A DNA stretch of 64,000 nucleotides from Scatosoma sp045594025 (lineage in GTDB: Bacteria; Bacillota; Clostridia; Christensenellales; Borkfalkiaceae): NCBI GenBank assembly GCA_045594025.1, contig JAZNXS010000033.1, positions 1-64,000 on the forward strand, in the 5' to 3' direction. Below, piece after piece: positions 1 through 8,514 of this stretch. Both the position numbers and the translations under genes were made by a program. Positions within the stretch are counted from its first letter, which is position 1. Every line of letters starts with the position of its first letter. The notes below the pieces were generated by a model that did no database searches, was not told where the DNA came from, and saw only the letters and a program-made list of their open reading frames with translations.

Positions 1-1251
1 GCAACCGCTATCCATAAAAAGACTTTGAAAGATAACGGCGTGAAAGTATTGTCGGCTATGGAAAATATACCCGATACCCCCGAAGGCATTATTTTAGAAT
101 CATTATTGGAAGGTATGAATCAATACTATTCCGCAGAATTATCTCAAAAGGTGAAACGTGGTATGAAAGAAACAAGATTAAAAGGCTTATACCAAGGCGG
201 TACTTTGCCCTATGGTTATAAGCTTGACGGAAGAAAAGTTGTTATTGATGAACAGCAGGCAAAACACGTGTTATTTATGTATGAACAGTATTCCAAAGGC
301 GTATTTGTAAAAGACATAATCAAGGCATTGACCGAAAGCGGTGTTTTACATAAAGGCAAGCCCTTTGCAAAAAATACCGTATACGGCATATTAAGCAACG
401 AAAAATATTCGGGTAGTTACAAAAAAGGCGACGAAATCGTAGATAATATCTATCCGCAAATCGTGCCTACGGAATTATTTACAATCGTTCGACAAAAGGT
501 AACCGCAAATAAGTTTGGTAAATCGTGCGTAAAAACTGTATTCTTATTAAAAAACAAAGTCAAATGCGGTTATTGTGGCGAAAATATCAACGCTGAAAGC
601 GGTACTGCCAAGAACGGTACGAAAAAGTATTATTACAAATGTAACGGACGGAAAAATCGTAAAAATAATTGTAAGAAAACGGCTATCCGCAAAGACATTT
701 TAGAAGAATTTGTACTAAACTCTATTATTGAACTTTTAAACGACCAAAAGCAAATTGAATACGTTGTGCAGACGGTTATGAAAAAGCAAGAAGAATTGAT
801 AAAAACGAACAGCAATTTAGTCATTCTTGAAAAGGAACAAAAGCAAAATGAAACGGCTATCAATAACATTATGACGGCTATTGAACACGGTATTTTCACG
901 AGTACAACAAGCAAACGTTTGAAAGAACTGGAATCCCGTCAAGAAGAATTGGAACGCTTGATTACGATAGAACGGAGTAAAACCGCTATGCGCGTAACCG
1001 AAAAGCAAATCCGTGATTTTTACAAAGAATTATTGAAAACCGAGCCGTTGCTCATCATCAATTATTACGTGAAAGAAATCGTACTTTTCGATGATGAAAT
1101 TAAAATTATTTACAACAGCCCATTAAATACGAATAGTCCTGACGAAAGTCAGGGCTTTTCTTTTTACGACAAAATCGTTAGTATTCCTGTAATTGTCAAT
1201 TATGCACAATACCCGATAATCGGTAAAATACGCTTAATTATGAGCGTATAA
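1..1251 (+). CDS. Large serine recombinase, 5' end outside window
   Basis: This is the C-terminal part of a large serine recombinase, the integrase/transposase class that moves Tn4451-like elements and some phages. The frame is already open at base 1 and the first usable start (TTG at 25) lies inside a conserved stretch, so the catalytic N-terminus with its serine lies upstream of the window. Visible parts: the end of the resolvase domain (IPDTPEGIILESLLEGM, then YYSAELSQKVKRGM), the recombinase domain with the GGTLPYGYKL motif, a zinc ribbon (CGYCGENI ... YKCNGRKNRKNNC), and a coiled coil at about residues 255-320. Such enzymes usually lie at one end of their element, which fits the palindrome-rich non-coding DNA and tRNA that follow. 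Family assignment is secure; whether the element is intact cannot be judged here. Confidence 0.93.
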   Translation, partial: ATAIHKKTLKDNGVKVLSAMENIPDTPEGIILESLLEGMNQYYSAELSQKVKRGMKETRLKGLYQGGTLPYGYKLDGRKVVIDEQQAKHVLFMYEQYSKGVFVKDIIKALTESGVLHKGKPFAKNTVYGILSNEKYSGSYKKGDEIVDNIYPQIVPTELFTIVRQKVTANKFGKSCVKTVFLLKNKVKCGYCGENINAESGTAKNGTKKYYYKCNGRKNRKNNCKKTAIRKDILEEFVLNSIIELLNDQKQIEYVVQTVMKKQEELIKTNSNLVILEKEQKQNETAINNIMTAIEHGIFTSTTSKRLKELESRQEELERLITIERSKTAMRVTEKQIRDFYKELLKTEPLLIINYYVKEIVLFDDEIKIIYNSPLNTNSPDESQGFSFYDKIVSIPVIVNYAQYPIIGKIRLIMSV

Positions 1252-1260
1252 CACCAAAAC

Positions 1261-1404
1261 GGCTATTTATTCCACGGTACTCTTGACAAGAGCCTCTTAG
1301 GAACGTGGTTGTAAGGCAATACCGCCAAGCACCACAGCCCTAAGGGGCTTTTTTTCTTGCCGTGGCAAATAGCCTACCACGTTCCATTCTCTTGTCAAGA
1401 GTCT
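1261..1404. repeat. Nested inverted repeats at presumed element end
   Basis: Three arm pairs occur in the order A-B-C ... A'-C'-B'. A is GGCTATTT...CCACGG (1261-1277) with A' CCGTGGC-AAATAGCC (1360-1374). B is ACTCTTGACAAGAG (1279-1292) with B' CTCTTGTCAAGAGT (1390-1403). C is GGAACGTGG (1300-1308) with C' CCACGTTCC (1377-1385). B and B' are each near-perfect 13-base palindromes with opposite central base. A:A' and C:C' pairing exclude each other in a simple fold. Together with the adjacent recombinase this suggests an element end or recombination site; the function is inferred. Confidence 0.55.
1336..1355 (+). terminator. Rho-independent terminator after the recombinase
   Basis: Stem AGCCC / GGGCT with loop TAAG, followed by seven T, about 85 bases after the recombinase stop. 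Confidence 0.7.
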
Positions 1405-1524
1405 TTCGCGGCATAAACCGCCGTTTTTAGCACGATTTTATATAGGGTAGGTATTTATTCAAGGTAAAAAGAAAAGCGTTCCTACGATAAAAGGAAACGC
1501 CTTAAAAACTATTTTAGAAAATGA

Positions 1525-1574
1525 AACAACCCAAACCGTCCACCCTCTCATTGAGGGGTTCGATTTAGGTTGTT
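1525..1574 (-). terminator. Terminator after tRNA-Glu
   Basis: Outer arms AACAACC / GGTTGTT enclose an inner ACCCTC / GAGGGGT stem. On the minus strand the fold is followed by TTTCATTTTC. It directly follows the tRNA CCA end. Confidence 0.55.
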
Positions 1575-1576
1575 AC

Positions 1577-1651
1577 TGGTGACCCGTACGGGACTCGAAC
1601 CCATGTTACCACCGTGAAAGGGTGGTGTCTTAACCGCTTGACCAACGGGCC
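1577..1651 (-). tRNA. tRNA-Glu (anticodon UUC)
   Basis: Full cloverleaf on the minus strand: acceptor GGCCCGT / ACGGGTC, D-arm TTGGTCAAGCGGTTAA, anticodon stem CCACC / GGTGG around loop CTTTCAC (anticodon UUC), T-arm with GGTTCGAGTCC, discriminator A and an encoded CCA. The sequence matches the usual bacterial tRNA-Glu. Confidence 0.97.
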
Positions 1652-1860
1652 TTATTCTTTTTTTCAATCTTCACCTTTCTCTAAAGACACCACCCAAAAG
1701 GGTGGGTCTCGGACAAAGTAAGGTAGGCTTTGTCCTCGGTCACGCTCACAGCTACCTGTCGCTGTTCGCTTAACTCGCCCCTAAAAAGCATTATCAATGC
1801 TTTTCTTAACGAGCAGCTCGGCTTAACCGCTTGACCAACGAGCCGTAATTTAATTTACTG
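1652..1860 (-). other. Structured non-coding stretch with a tRNA 5'-half relic
   Basis: Between the promoter at 1865-1894 and tRNA-Glu lies about 200 bases with no convincing gene. At 1822-1844 the minus strand repeats the first 23 bases of the tRNA-Glu gene with one change (GGCTCG for GGCCCG), and then stops resembling a tRNA. Further hairpins follow: AAAAGCATT / AATGCTTTT near 1785-1805, GGACAAAG / CTTTGTCC near 1710-1735, and CCACCC / GGGTGG near 1688-1703, which resembles the tRNA anticodon arm. The stretch looks like a broken second tRNA or a structured 5' leader of the tRNA transcript. Confidence 0.5.
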
Positions 1861-1864
1861 ACGT

Positions 1865-1894
1865 AGTATAGCATTTTTTTGCGTATCTTGTCAA
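1865..1894 (-). promoter_or_regulatory. Sigma-A promoter for tRNA-Glu transcript
   Basis: TTGACA (1889-1894) and TATACT (1865-1870) on the minus strand, 18 bases apart, just upstream of the tRNA-like fragment. Confidence 0.7.
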
Positions 1895-1926
1895 CCAATT
1901 ATACTCTGTTTTTGTGAAAAAATTTA

Positions 1927-1962
1927 AAAATCTCCGCAAATTTATTCTCTTGCGGAGATTTT
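1927..1962 (-). terminator. Terminator downstream of the rhaM operon
   Basis: Thirteen-base stem AAAATCTCCGCAA / TTGCGGAGATTTT. On the minus strand it is followed by a T-rich run. The 210 bases between it and the rhaM stop hold no convincing gene. Confidence 0.7.
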
Positions 1963-2173
1963 CCATCCTTTGCATGAATACTTTGGTATGATTGCTGCCT
2001 TCTCGCCAAAAATCCAAACTTTGGGGGGCGAAGCAATTTTATAGCGAAAGAATTTCTTGCGAACACAAGGCGAAACCGCAGACAAACCAAACGATTTATC
2101 AAGGGTTTCAACGCAGTAGACACTGAAATTCTACGCTGAAAATCTTGGTTCGGATTATTTTGTTTTGGTTAAC

Positions 2174-2491
2174 TTACTTAAGATAAAAAACCTGTTCAAG
2201 AAGCGGTTGCGCGCCTGTTTGTTCGTCAATAGGCATATCCATTACGTCTTTCATATATTCGTTCCATTTTGCAACGATGGGACTGTCCGCTTGCACCTTC
2301 CCCGCAAATTCTATGCCTTTCGAACATTCATAATACCCGAAAAGCTCGTTCCCACAAAGCCAGATAGAATAGTTTTCTATCCCTGCTTCCTTTAATAAGC
2401 TGACCATGTCAGGCCAGATTTCGTCATGACGACGTATATATTCCTCTTTCTTCCCGTCTTTCAATATAGCTTTCCATGCATATCTTTCCAT
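2174..2491 (-). CDS. rhaM: L-rhamnose mutarotase
   Basis: A 105-residue protein of the RhaM/YiiL (DUF718) family, which interconverts the alpha and beta anomers of L-rhamnose in the cytoplasm. Family marks are the short length, the YIRRHDEIWPDMVSLL segment carrying the conserved His and Trp-Pro, NYSIWL, and the C-terminal LEQVFYL. The start ATG at 2491 has TAGGAG about 12 bases upstream. It is the last gene of the minus-strand operon that begins at 13417, separated from the GH92 gene by about 310 bases of decayed sequence. Its presence suggests rhamnose is released from the substrate, although no rhamnose isomerase or kinase is in the window. Confidence 0.9.
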   Translation of the reverse strand: MERYAWKAILKDGKKEEYIRRHDEIWPDMVSLLKEAGIENYSIWLCGNELFGYYECSKGIEFAGKVQADSPIVAKWNEYMKDVMDMPIDEQTGAQPLLEQVFYLK

Positions 2492-2569
2492 AATGCTTTC
2501 GCGCTCCTATTATTTGAATACCCCATTACCACAGAAAATTTAACTGCTATAAATATCCTAAAATTTTTT

Positions 2570-2800
2570 TCGTGCCACCATGTACGAGTTCATTGAAGAA
2601 AAATCGTGCGAATGGAAGCAATTTCCGCTTCGGTTACACCAACGGATAGTAGGAATGACGCCGCTTTATCCGCAAATTCTTTTCTTTATCACGAGCATTC
2701 CATCATTACGCCATGATTTCAGAGCATTACCAAACGTGCGCCAATAAGGATTATCAATGAAATAGGCTTTTTTATAGTATCCTTTCTGCTTTGACTTTTA
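2570..2800 (-). pseudogene. Possible decayed coding remnant
   Basis: The 313-base gap between rhaM and the GH92 gene reads on the minus strand as two protein-like pieces in different frames. The first contains KKAYFIDNPYWRTFGNALK and ends at a stop. The second, shifted by one base, contains EFADKAASFLLSVGVTEAEI. Neither has a start site, and I do not recognise the family. It may be a frameshifted gene tail or chance open frames. Confidence 0.25.
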
Positions 2801-2804
2801 TTGT

Positions 2805-4856
2805 TTATTTGGTGTATCTACATTCGCCCATAAGGTGAAAATAATCAACCTTGTCCTTCCCTTGAAGCTTTTGCGTCAATTCGACTTGCTTTCCGTTTAA
2901 GCAAAGCGTTGAAGCGTCTACAATAGGACCGCTTACCGTAAATTCCGCTTTTCCGGGGCACATAGGATAGAAACCCAACACAGCAAACATGTACCAGCAA
3001 GCCATCGTTCCGTTATCCTCATCCCCGGGATAACCGCCGTCCTCGAAGGAGAACAATTCCTCTACCATTCTCTTTACGATTGCGTAAGATTTCTCTTTTT
3101 CGCCGAATTCTGCATATAAAAACGGAATATGGAAGGACGGCTGATTGGAAATGGCGCATTGTCCAAAATCTACAGCAGCCATCTCCGTCATTTCATGGAT
3201 TTCCAAAGGATAGCCAAGCGACGTATAATAAGAGGAAGGCGTAGCAAATAATTCGTCTACCTTTTCTAAAAATGTGTCTTTGCCGCCATACAGAGCTGCT
3301 AAACCGACGTAATCCTGTGGAACGGCAAAAGAGTTTTGCCAAGCGCTGCCTTCGGTATAATCTCTGCCCCAAGCAAAGCAATCGAATGTTTCATCCCTAA
3401 AATTGCCGTTAACGTCCTTTGCGCGCATAAAGCCGCTTTCTTTGTCAAACAGCTTTTTATAGTTTTCGCTACGTTTTAAATATTTTTCCGCTACGGCGTA
3501 CTCGCCGCACTTTTCCGCCAAAACAGAGATGCCATAATCTCCGTAAGCGCAATCCAGCGTTTCGTTTACGCTTTCATTGCATTTATCGTACGGAACATAA
3601 CCTAATGCCTTATACTCATTCACGCACTTTCTACCCACTCGCCAACCTTCAGATATCCACTCTGCATTCTTCACAGTAGCTTCATAGGCGCGCAGTTGAT
3701 TGCGTTCCGACAATAAATTTTTGCAAGCCGCGTCTGCAAAAACCGCTTCAACCAGCGTGCCAGGCATATAGTTCACTTCCGAAGGCGTTAACCATCTTGG
3801 AAGAACACCCGTATCATCATACGTATTCAAGTACCCCTCCACCATCTCATTGATAAATTCGGGGCGAACGATGGAATAGAAGGGATATACCGTTCTGTAC
3901 GTATCCCAAAATCCGTTATTCGTATACGCGACGCCTTGTTTAATTTCGCCCGTTTGCGGAACAACGTGATACGTTTTTCCATCTTCGGAAATTTCATAAA
4001 ACTTATTTGGATACACGAATGCGCGATATAAACAAGAATAAAACGTCTTTTTAACCTTTTCCGTAGCTTCGATTTGCAATCTTGAAAGTAAATCTTCCCA
4101 TTGACTCTCTGCCTGCGTTGCGATTTCCTCAAACGATTTACCCAAAAGTTCTCTTTTTAAATTGATCTTCGCTTGCTCGATACTGATAAACGAAGACGCC
4201 ACACGGACGGTGTATTGATTTTGGGACAAAAATACCCCCGTCGCCGCCGCCTTATCGCCCACAGCTTGCGTTTCCACGCCTTCAATATCGCAATCAAACG
4301 TTACAATGAAGTACATTTTGAAGTCGTCTTTGAACGGCGCTTCCGTATAAGAACAAGTATACCCGTAAACCGTTCTGTTTGCTTTATCCACCGTGATTTC
4401 CGTATTATAATTAAAGGGAATCACCGCAAACAACGGTTTTCCTGTATTCTTAGAAGCGTCCACGGACATAATTGCACCCGTGTCCGTAGGCGCCAATTTA
4501 AACTTTGTTTTATATCTCAAAAGATCGTATTCCATCAAATGCGGTTTAAGAATCGCATTTTCAGGACGAAATCCTGACCATCTGAGCGCAGGATCTACAA
4601 TCAATCGATCTGCTTCCGGCATGAAACAAATATACGAAAAATCCCCCGCCCAAGGACTGGGTTGGTGGGTAAGACGTACCCCTTCAAAACTTCTGTCTTT
4701 GGGATGATAATACCAAGGGCCTCTACTGCTATCTGTTTGCGGAGCAAACATATTGAGAGCGTTCGGCAAACACACAAGAGGCAAGGTATTCCCTTGCGAA
4801 AATCTTCTGCATGAATCGCTTCCCTGCTTTATATTGACCATATCAATATACTTCAT
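2805..4856 (-). CDS. GH92-family alpha-mannosidase-like protein
   Basis: A 683-residue member of glycoside hydrolase family 92, calcium-dependent exo-alpha-mannosidases that trim alpha-1,2/1,3-mannosides from N-glycans and mannans. Recognisable blocks: NNGFWDTYR (313-321), DYTEGSAWQ (499-507), SNQPSFHIPFLY (570-581) and the hallmark GYPGDEDNGTMACWY (608-622), followed by LGFYP. There is no signal peptide, so it should act in the cytoplasm on imported oligosaccharides. The length is near the family norm. The start ATG has AGGAG six bases upstream. It follows the two ABC permeases in the same operon after a hairpin. The exact linkage and sugar cannot be read from the sequence. Confidence 0.85.
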   Translation of the reverse strand: MKYIDMVNIKQGSDSCRRFSQGNTLPLVCLPNALNMFAPQTDSSRGPWYYHPKDRSFEGVRLTHQPSPWAGDFSYICFMPEADRLIVDPALRWSGFRPENAILKPHLMEYDLLRYKTKFKLAPTDTGAIMSVDASKNTGKPLFAVIPFNYNTEITVDKANRTVYGYTCSYTEAPFKDDFKMYFIVTFDCDIEGVETQAVGDKAAATGVFLSQNQYTVRVASSFISIEQAKINLKRELLGKSFEEIATQAESQWEDLLSRLQIEATEKVKKTFYSCLYRAFVYPNKFYEISEDGKTYHVVPQTGEIKQGVAYTNNGFWDTYRTVYPFYSIVRPEFINEMVEGYLNTYDDTGVLPRWLTPSEVNYMPGTLVEAVFADAACKNLLSERNQLRAYEATVKNAEWISEGWRVGRKCVNEYKALGYVPYDKCNESVNETLDCAYGDYGISVLAEKCGEYAVAEKYLKRSENYKKLFDKESGFMRAKDVNGNFRDETFDCFAWGRDYTEGSAWQNSFAVPQDYVGLAALYGGKDTFLEKVDELFATPSSYYTSLGYPLEIHEMTEMAAVDFGQCAISNQPSFHIPFLYAEFGEKEKSYAIVKRMVEELFSFEDGGYPGDEDNGTMACWYMFAVLGFYPMCPGKAEFTVSGPIVDASTLCLNGKQVELTQKLQGKDKVDYFHLMGECRYTK

Positions 4857-4903
4857 TATATTCTCCTATTGCTACGTACTTCAATTCGGTATATTTACGC
4901 TTT

Positions 4904-4933
4904 AAGAAGTCGTATATATCTACACGACTTCTT
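4904..4933 (-). other. Intercistronic hairpin between permease and GH92 genes
   Basis: Perfect 10-base arms AAGAAGTCGT / ACGACTTCTT with a 10-base loop. On the minus (coding) strand no strong T-run follows, so an mRNA-stabilising or attenuating hairpin is likelier than a full stop. Confidence 0.5.
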
Positions 4934-4960
4934 TTCGTTCTTTTACTTACGGTCTTTGCA

Positions 4961-5833
4961 TTATCCTTTTACGCCTACAGAAGAAATACCTTCCATAATG
5001 GTTTTTTGGAAGAATGCGAATAAAATAAGACAAGGGAGCATCATAATGACACCCACTGCAGCTTGTACGTTAGGCATCGTATTCCCGTTTGCGTCCACAA
5101 AATCAAAATATAATGCAAGCGACAACGTCCATTTATCTTTCGCACTATCCCCAACCGTACCAACATACGTCAAGGGGCCTTGGAAATCGTTCCAGGTACC
5201 GATAAAGCCTGTTACTGCAAGATAAATAAGGATAGGCTTTATCATCGGTAAAACAACTTGTAAGTATATCTGGAAGCTGTTTGCACCATCCAACTTTGCC
5301 GCTTCACAATACGAATTTGGAATACCGCGCATAAATTGACGGACAAGGAAAATATTCATTGTACCGCCGCCCAGCCACATAGGCACCCACAACGGATAAA
5401 GCGTACCGTCCCATCCAATCTGGCGATAAATAATCATGAGTGGAATAGAAATTACGGTGCTGGGCAAAAGCACAACCGCCATGATCATACCAAAGATAAA
5501 ATCTCTACCGAAGAAGGTGAGCTTCGTCAAGGCGTACGCCGTCAACGAAGACGCAATACATACCCCTCCTGCATTCATGATACAAACAAATAAAGTATTT
5601 ACCGTATAGCGCAAATAATCTGCATTTTTAAAGAACTCGGTAAACGTATCAAAATTAAAATAGGCAGGCCAAAGCGACTTTAACGCAATATCCGCATTCG
5701 GCATAACCGACGTGATCAAAAGCACGTAAACGGGAAAAAGAAATACACAAGAAACTAATACCAAAAAGAAGTATTTTACGCAAGTAAACGCGGTTCCGTT
5801 CACTTGTATAGACGAATGTTTCGTTTCTACCAT
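4961..5833 (-). CDS. Sugar ABC transporter permease, MalG/LacG type
   Basis: A 290-residue membrane permease of the carbohydrate uptake (CUT1) class. It has about six hydrophobic helices and the EAA loop CEAAKLDGANSFQIYLQVVL (about 176-195), which docks with the ATPase. The last part (FIGTWNDFQGPLTYV) is typical of MalG-like partners. The start ATG is preceded by GAGAGGAGG. It lies a few bases downstream of the MalF-like partner and is co-transcribed with the binding protein. No ATPase gene is present in the operon, so a shared MsmK-type ATPase encoded elsewhere is expected. Confidence 0.95.
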   Translation of the reverse strand: MVETKHSSIQVNGTAFTCVKYFFLVLVSCVFLFPVYVLLITSVMPNADIALKSLWPAYFNFDTFTEFFKNADYLRYTVNTLFVCIMNAGGVCIASSLTAYALTKLTFFGRDFIFGMIMAVVLLPSTVISIPLMIIYRQIGWDGTLYPLWVPMWLGGGTMNIFLVRQFMRGIPNSYCEAAKLDGANSFQIYLQVVLPMIKPILIYLAVTGFIGTWNDFQGPLTYVGTVGDSAKDKWTLSLALYFDFVDANGNTMPNVQAAVGVIMMLPCLILFAFFQKTIMEGISSVGVKG

Positions 5834-5836
5834 CGC

Positions 5837-6805
5837 TTATACCTCCTCTCCGTAATAAACCCATTTCTTACTCGTTTTAAAGAGTATCAGCGTCATCAAA
5901 GCGATGATTAAGAATAATATCCACGATAATGCGCAAGCCTTGCTCATACCGTTTTCAATCGTTCCAAAAGCAAGATCGTATATGTATACAACGATAAAAT
6001 TAAGCTTTGGCTCTTGGAATTTATCGTAAAGCGGCTTTACATTTGTAAAGGCTTGGATCCCGCCGATCATACTGGTAACAATCACGTAGAACATCATTGC
6101 CGTAGACATCGGAATGGTGATTTTAAACGTTTTATGGAAATAATTTGCCCCATCAAGATCTGCCGATTCGTACATTTCTTTCGGAATATTTTGCATCTGC
6201 GCCAACCACATGATCGCCGTGCCGCCCCAAGAAAAAATATTAACGAATAGCAACGTCGGTAAAACGGTATCTGAGGATTCGTACCACGTGTACGGCGGCA
6301 ATCCCACTGTTTCTAGCAGAGTGTTCAGATAACCGCCTTGCGTGCTGGTCATATTTGCCCATAACATCGTGCCTGCAACCGCAGGAATCAGGTTAGGCAA
6401 ATAATAAATAATACGGAACGCCTTTATGCCCTTTGTATTTTGATTTAAGAAGAGCGCCACTGCATACGAACCGATAATCTGCAATGCCAAACTGACAATG
6501 GTAAACCCAAACGTAACGCTAATAGAGTTTAAAAAAGTTTCCATACCATAGGCAGAACCCGATTTAAAAAAGTAAGTAAAATTACTAAAGCTGAAACCGC
6601 CTTCCTTCGCATCCCCGCGAAGTTCCGGATTATAAAACCCTCTAAAAGAATATTTCAGCGAGGTATACATAGGTACAATCGTAAAGAAAATGATACCTAA
6701 TACGACCGGTATTACGTACAGCCAACACGGTACGTTTTTCTTTAAAAAACGCACCACTTTATCGTTTTCTTTTCCATGTTGGGAAGGAACAATGTTCTTG
6801 TTCAT
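5837..6805 (-). CDS. Sugar ABC transporter permease, MalF type
   Basis: A 322-residue CUT1 permease and partner of the MalG-type gene that follows. It has an N-terminal cytoplasmic tail, a first helix at YVIPVVLGIIFFTIV, several further helices, and the EAA loop YESADLDGANYFHKTFKITI. I place the start at ATG 6805 because AGGAGG lies six bases upstream; a start at 6823 would read through that ribosome-binding site. The solute-binding protein gene lies immediately upstream. The imported sugar is unknown; the operon context suggests mannose- or rhamnose-containing oligosaccharides. Confidence 0.94.
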   Translation of the reverse strand: MNKNIVPSQHGKENDKVVRFLKKNVPCWLYVIPVVLGIIFFTIVPMYTSLKYSFRGFYNPELRGDAKEGGFSFSNFTYFFKSGSAYGMETFLNSISVTFGFTIVSLALQIIGSYAVALFLNQNTKGIKAFRIIYYLPNLIPAVAGTMLWANMTSTQGGYLNTLLETVGLPPYTWYESSDTVLPTLLFVNIFSWGGTAIMWLAQMQNIPKEMYESADLDGANYFHKTFKITIPMSTAMMFYVIVTSMIGGIQAFTNVKPLYDKFQEPKLNFIVVYIYDLAFGTIENGMSKACALSWILFLIIALMTLILFKTSKKWVYYGEEV

Positions 6806-6847
6806 CTTTTTCCTCCTAATCATTAGAGCTTAACCTTTTTCTTTCGT

Positions 6848-8473
6848 TTAACGAAGATTGTCCTTCGGGCTTGCCGCATTATAATCGTCGTTCGTCTTTT
6901 GAATAAGGCTCGCTAACGATCCTTCGTTATAGTTTTTTCTTTGGAAAGACATAAAGAAAGACTGCACAGTAGTTCTATACTTAATTCTGTAATTTGCCTT
7001 GTATACGTTGAACCAATCCTGCGTTAATTCCGTGCCTGCAAGCCATGCGTCTTGATCCATATGTTCAAGCCCGGCAACCTTTCTCCATGCGGGCGTTTCT
7101 CCGCCATTGCTTTGCGCATCTTTTAAAGACTTTAAGACAGGAATATTGCTACCCGTTGCGCCTGCAACTTCTTGGCCTTCTTTCGTGATGATAAACTTAA
7201 TAAAATCCCAGCAAAGATCTGCATAAGACTTATAATTGCCGTTTACCGTAATCCCCTTTCCTTCATAGATATTGTTGATTGCATAACCAGAGCAACCGCC
7301 TGCAACGTCAGCAACGGGAATTTGAATCGCCTGCAAAGGCACTACAGCTTCTTTTTGCTGCTCTTTGTAATACTCTTCATACACTTTGAGTAAGTTGGAG
7401 CCGTAACTGCTCACGACAGGTCTGGATACGACTCTCATAAACGTTTGACCGTTTTTAAAGTTGAGGTCGTCTACGTCAGAATAATATAAATTATCTTCCG
7501 CATACATCCAACCATGCAGTTGTTCTAATACTTGCGTATTCGCTTCAAGGTCTAACGTACCGTCGCTTTTAATAATATTTTCAACGCCCATTGCGTTCAA
7601 AATCGTTGTATAGCTAGGTTCCCAGCTCAATTTCAAATCAAGCACCGTTTTATGTTGCCATTCTTTTACAACTTTTTGCCCCTTAGCCCCCAAATCACCA
7701 GCGCAATCGAGTACGTACTGAATTCTTTCCGCCGCCGTCTTGGAGAAGGTGAACAAATCGGTTAACTCGTTCCAATCATCCCCTGCCACAATGTTATTCA
7801 ATCTTGCCGTCGTGGAAACGTAATCGGTAGGCATCACAGCCGCGCCTTCTTTCGCTTTATAATATTCTTCGTATTGCGCGTCCAGCATTTCAAACAAAAC
7901 CGTGTTACACAAAATGGTGGGCTTGTTATAATCTCTGGGCGCAAAATACAAACCGTACTGCGAATGGTTCGTGTAATTTTCCAAACCATCCGACGTATCT
8001 AAATCGTCGCTTCTAAACGAGCCCTTATAATTTTTGGTAGGTTTAAAGTGTCCGTTGATAGACGCCGTATCCAACATGGATTCGTAGTAAAGACTGTAAT
8101 CGGTTGCAGCGTCTTTTTCATAGAACGGACGCAAATCCGTGAAATACTGTTCCCATCTTGCATGATAGGAGTCAGACGTCCAAATAATATTCGGCGAATT
8201 TTCCTCATCCTGCGAAACCTGGTTCATAAACACTTCGAAATCTTTACCCGTAAACGATTGCAATTTAATTTCGACGTCGGGATTCTTGACGTTATAAGCA
8301 GCGATCAATTTTTCCATGACATTCTGTTCGGATTCCTCCGATTGACAAGCGATGGTGATTACGTAATGGTCCATCACCTTGTTGTCTTCCAGAGAATCGT
8401 CGCCGCAAGCGGACATCGCGCAAACCGAACCCGCCATCATAATCCCCATTGCCAAACAACCTATTCTTTTCAT
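6848..8473 (-). CDS. Extracellular sugar-binding lipoprotein of ABC importer
   Basis: A 541-residue solute-binding protein (family 1 type). It begins with a lipoprotein signal peptide ending SVCAMSAC, with the lipidated cysteine at residue 23. The mature part starts with YVITIACQSEESEQNVMEKL and contains the usual PNIIWTSDSYHARWEQYF and WDFIKFIITKEGQEVAG segments. It would be anchored on the outer face of the membrane and deliver oligosaccharide to the two permeases encoded just downstream. At about 540 residues it is longer than MalE-like proteins (about 400), as is common in Clostridia for large ligands. Start ATG 8473 has AAAGGAG upstream. Confidence 0.92.
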   Translation of the reverse strand: MKRIGCLAMGIMMAGSVCAMSACGDDSLEDNKVMDHYVITIACQSEESEQNVMEKLIAAYNVKNPDVEIKLQSFTGKDFEVFMNQVSQDEENSPNIIWTSDSYHARWEQYFTDLRPFYEKDAATDYSLYYESMLDTASINGHFKPTKNYKGSFRSDDLDTSDGLENYTNHSQYGLYFAPRDYNKPTILCNTVLFEMLDAQYEEYYKAKEGAAVMPTDYVSTTARLNNIVAGDDWNELTDLFTFSKTAAERIQYVLDCAGDLGAKGQKVVKEWQHKTVLDLKLSWEPSYTTILNAMGVENIIKSDGTLDLEANTQVLEQLHGWMYAEDNLYYSDVDDLNFKNGQTFMRVVSRPVVSSYGSNLLKVYEEYYKEQQKEAVVPLQAIQIPVADVAGGCSGYAINNIYEGKGITVNGNYKSYADLCWDFIKFIITKEGQEVAGATGSNIPVLKSLKDAQSNGGETPAWRKVAGLEHMDQDAWLAGTELTQDWFNVYKANYRIKYRTTVQSFFMSFQRKNYNEGSLASLIQKTNDDYNAASPKDNLR

Positions 8474-8514
8474 CCTTTTTTTCTCCTTTAGCGTTATTAT
8501 TCTAACCTTTTGTT

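Noticed and set aside
1899..2123. 74-codon minus-strand frame after rhaM
   Set aside because: It runs through the rho-independent terminator, is basic and has no ribosome-binding site.
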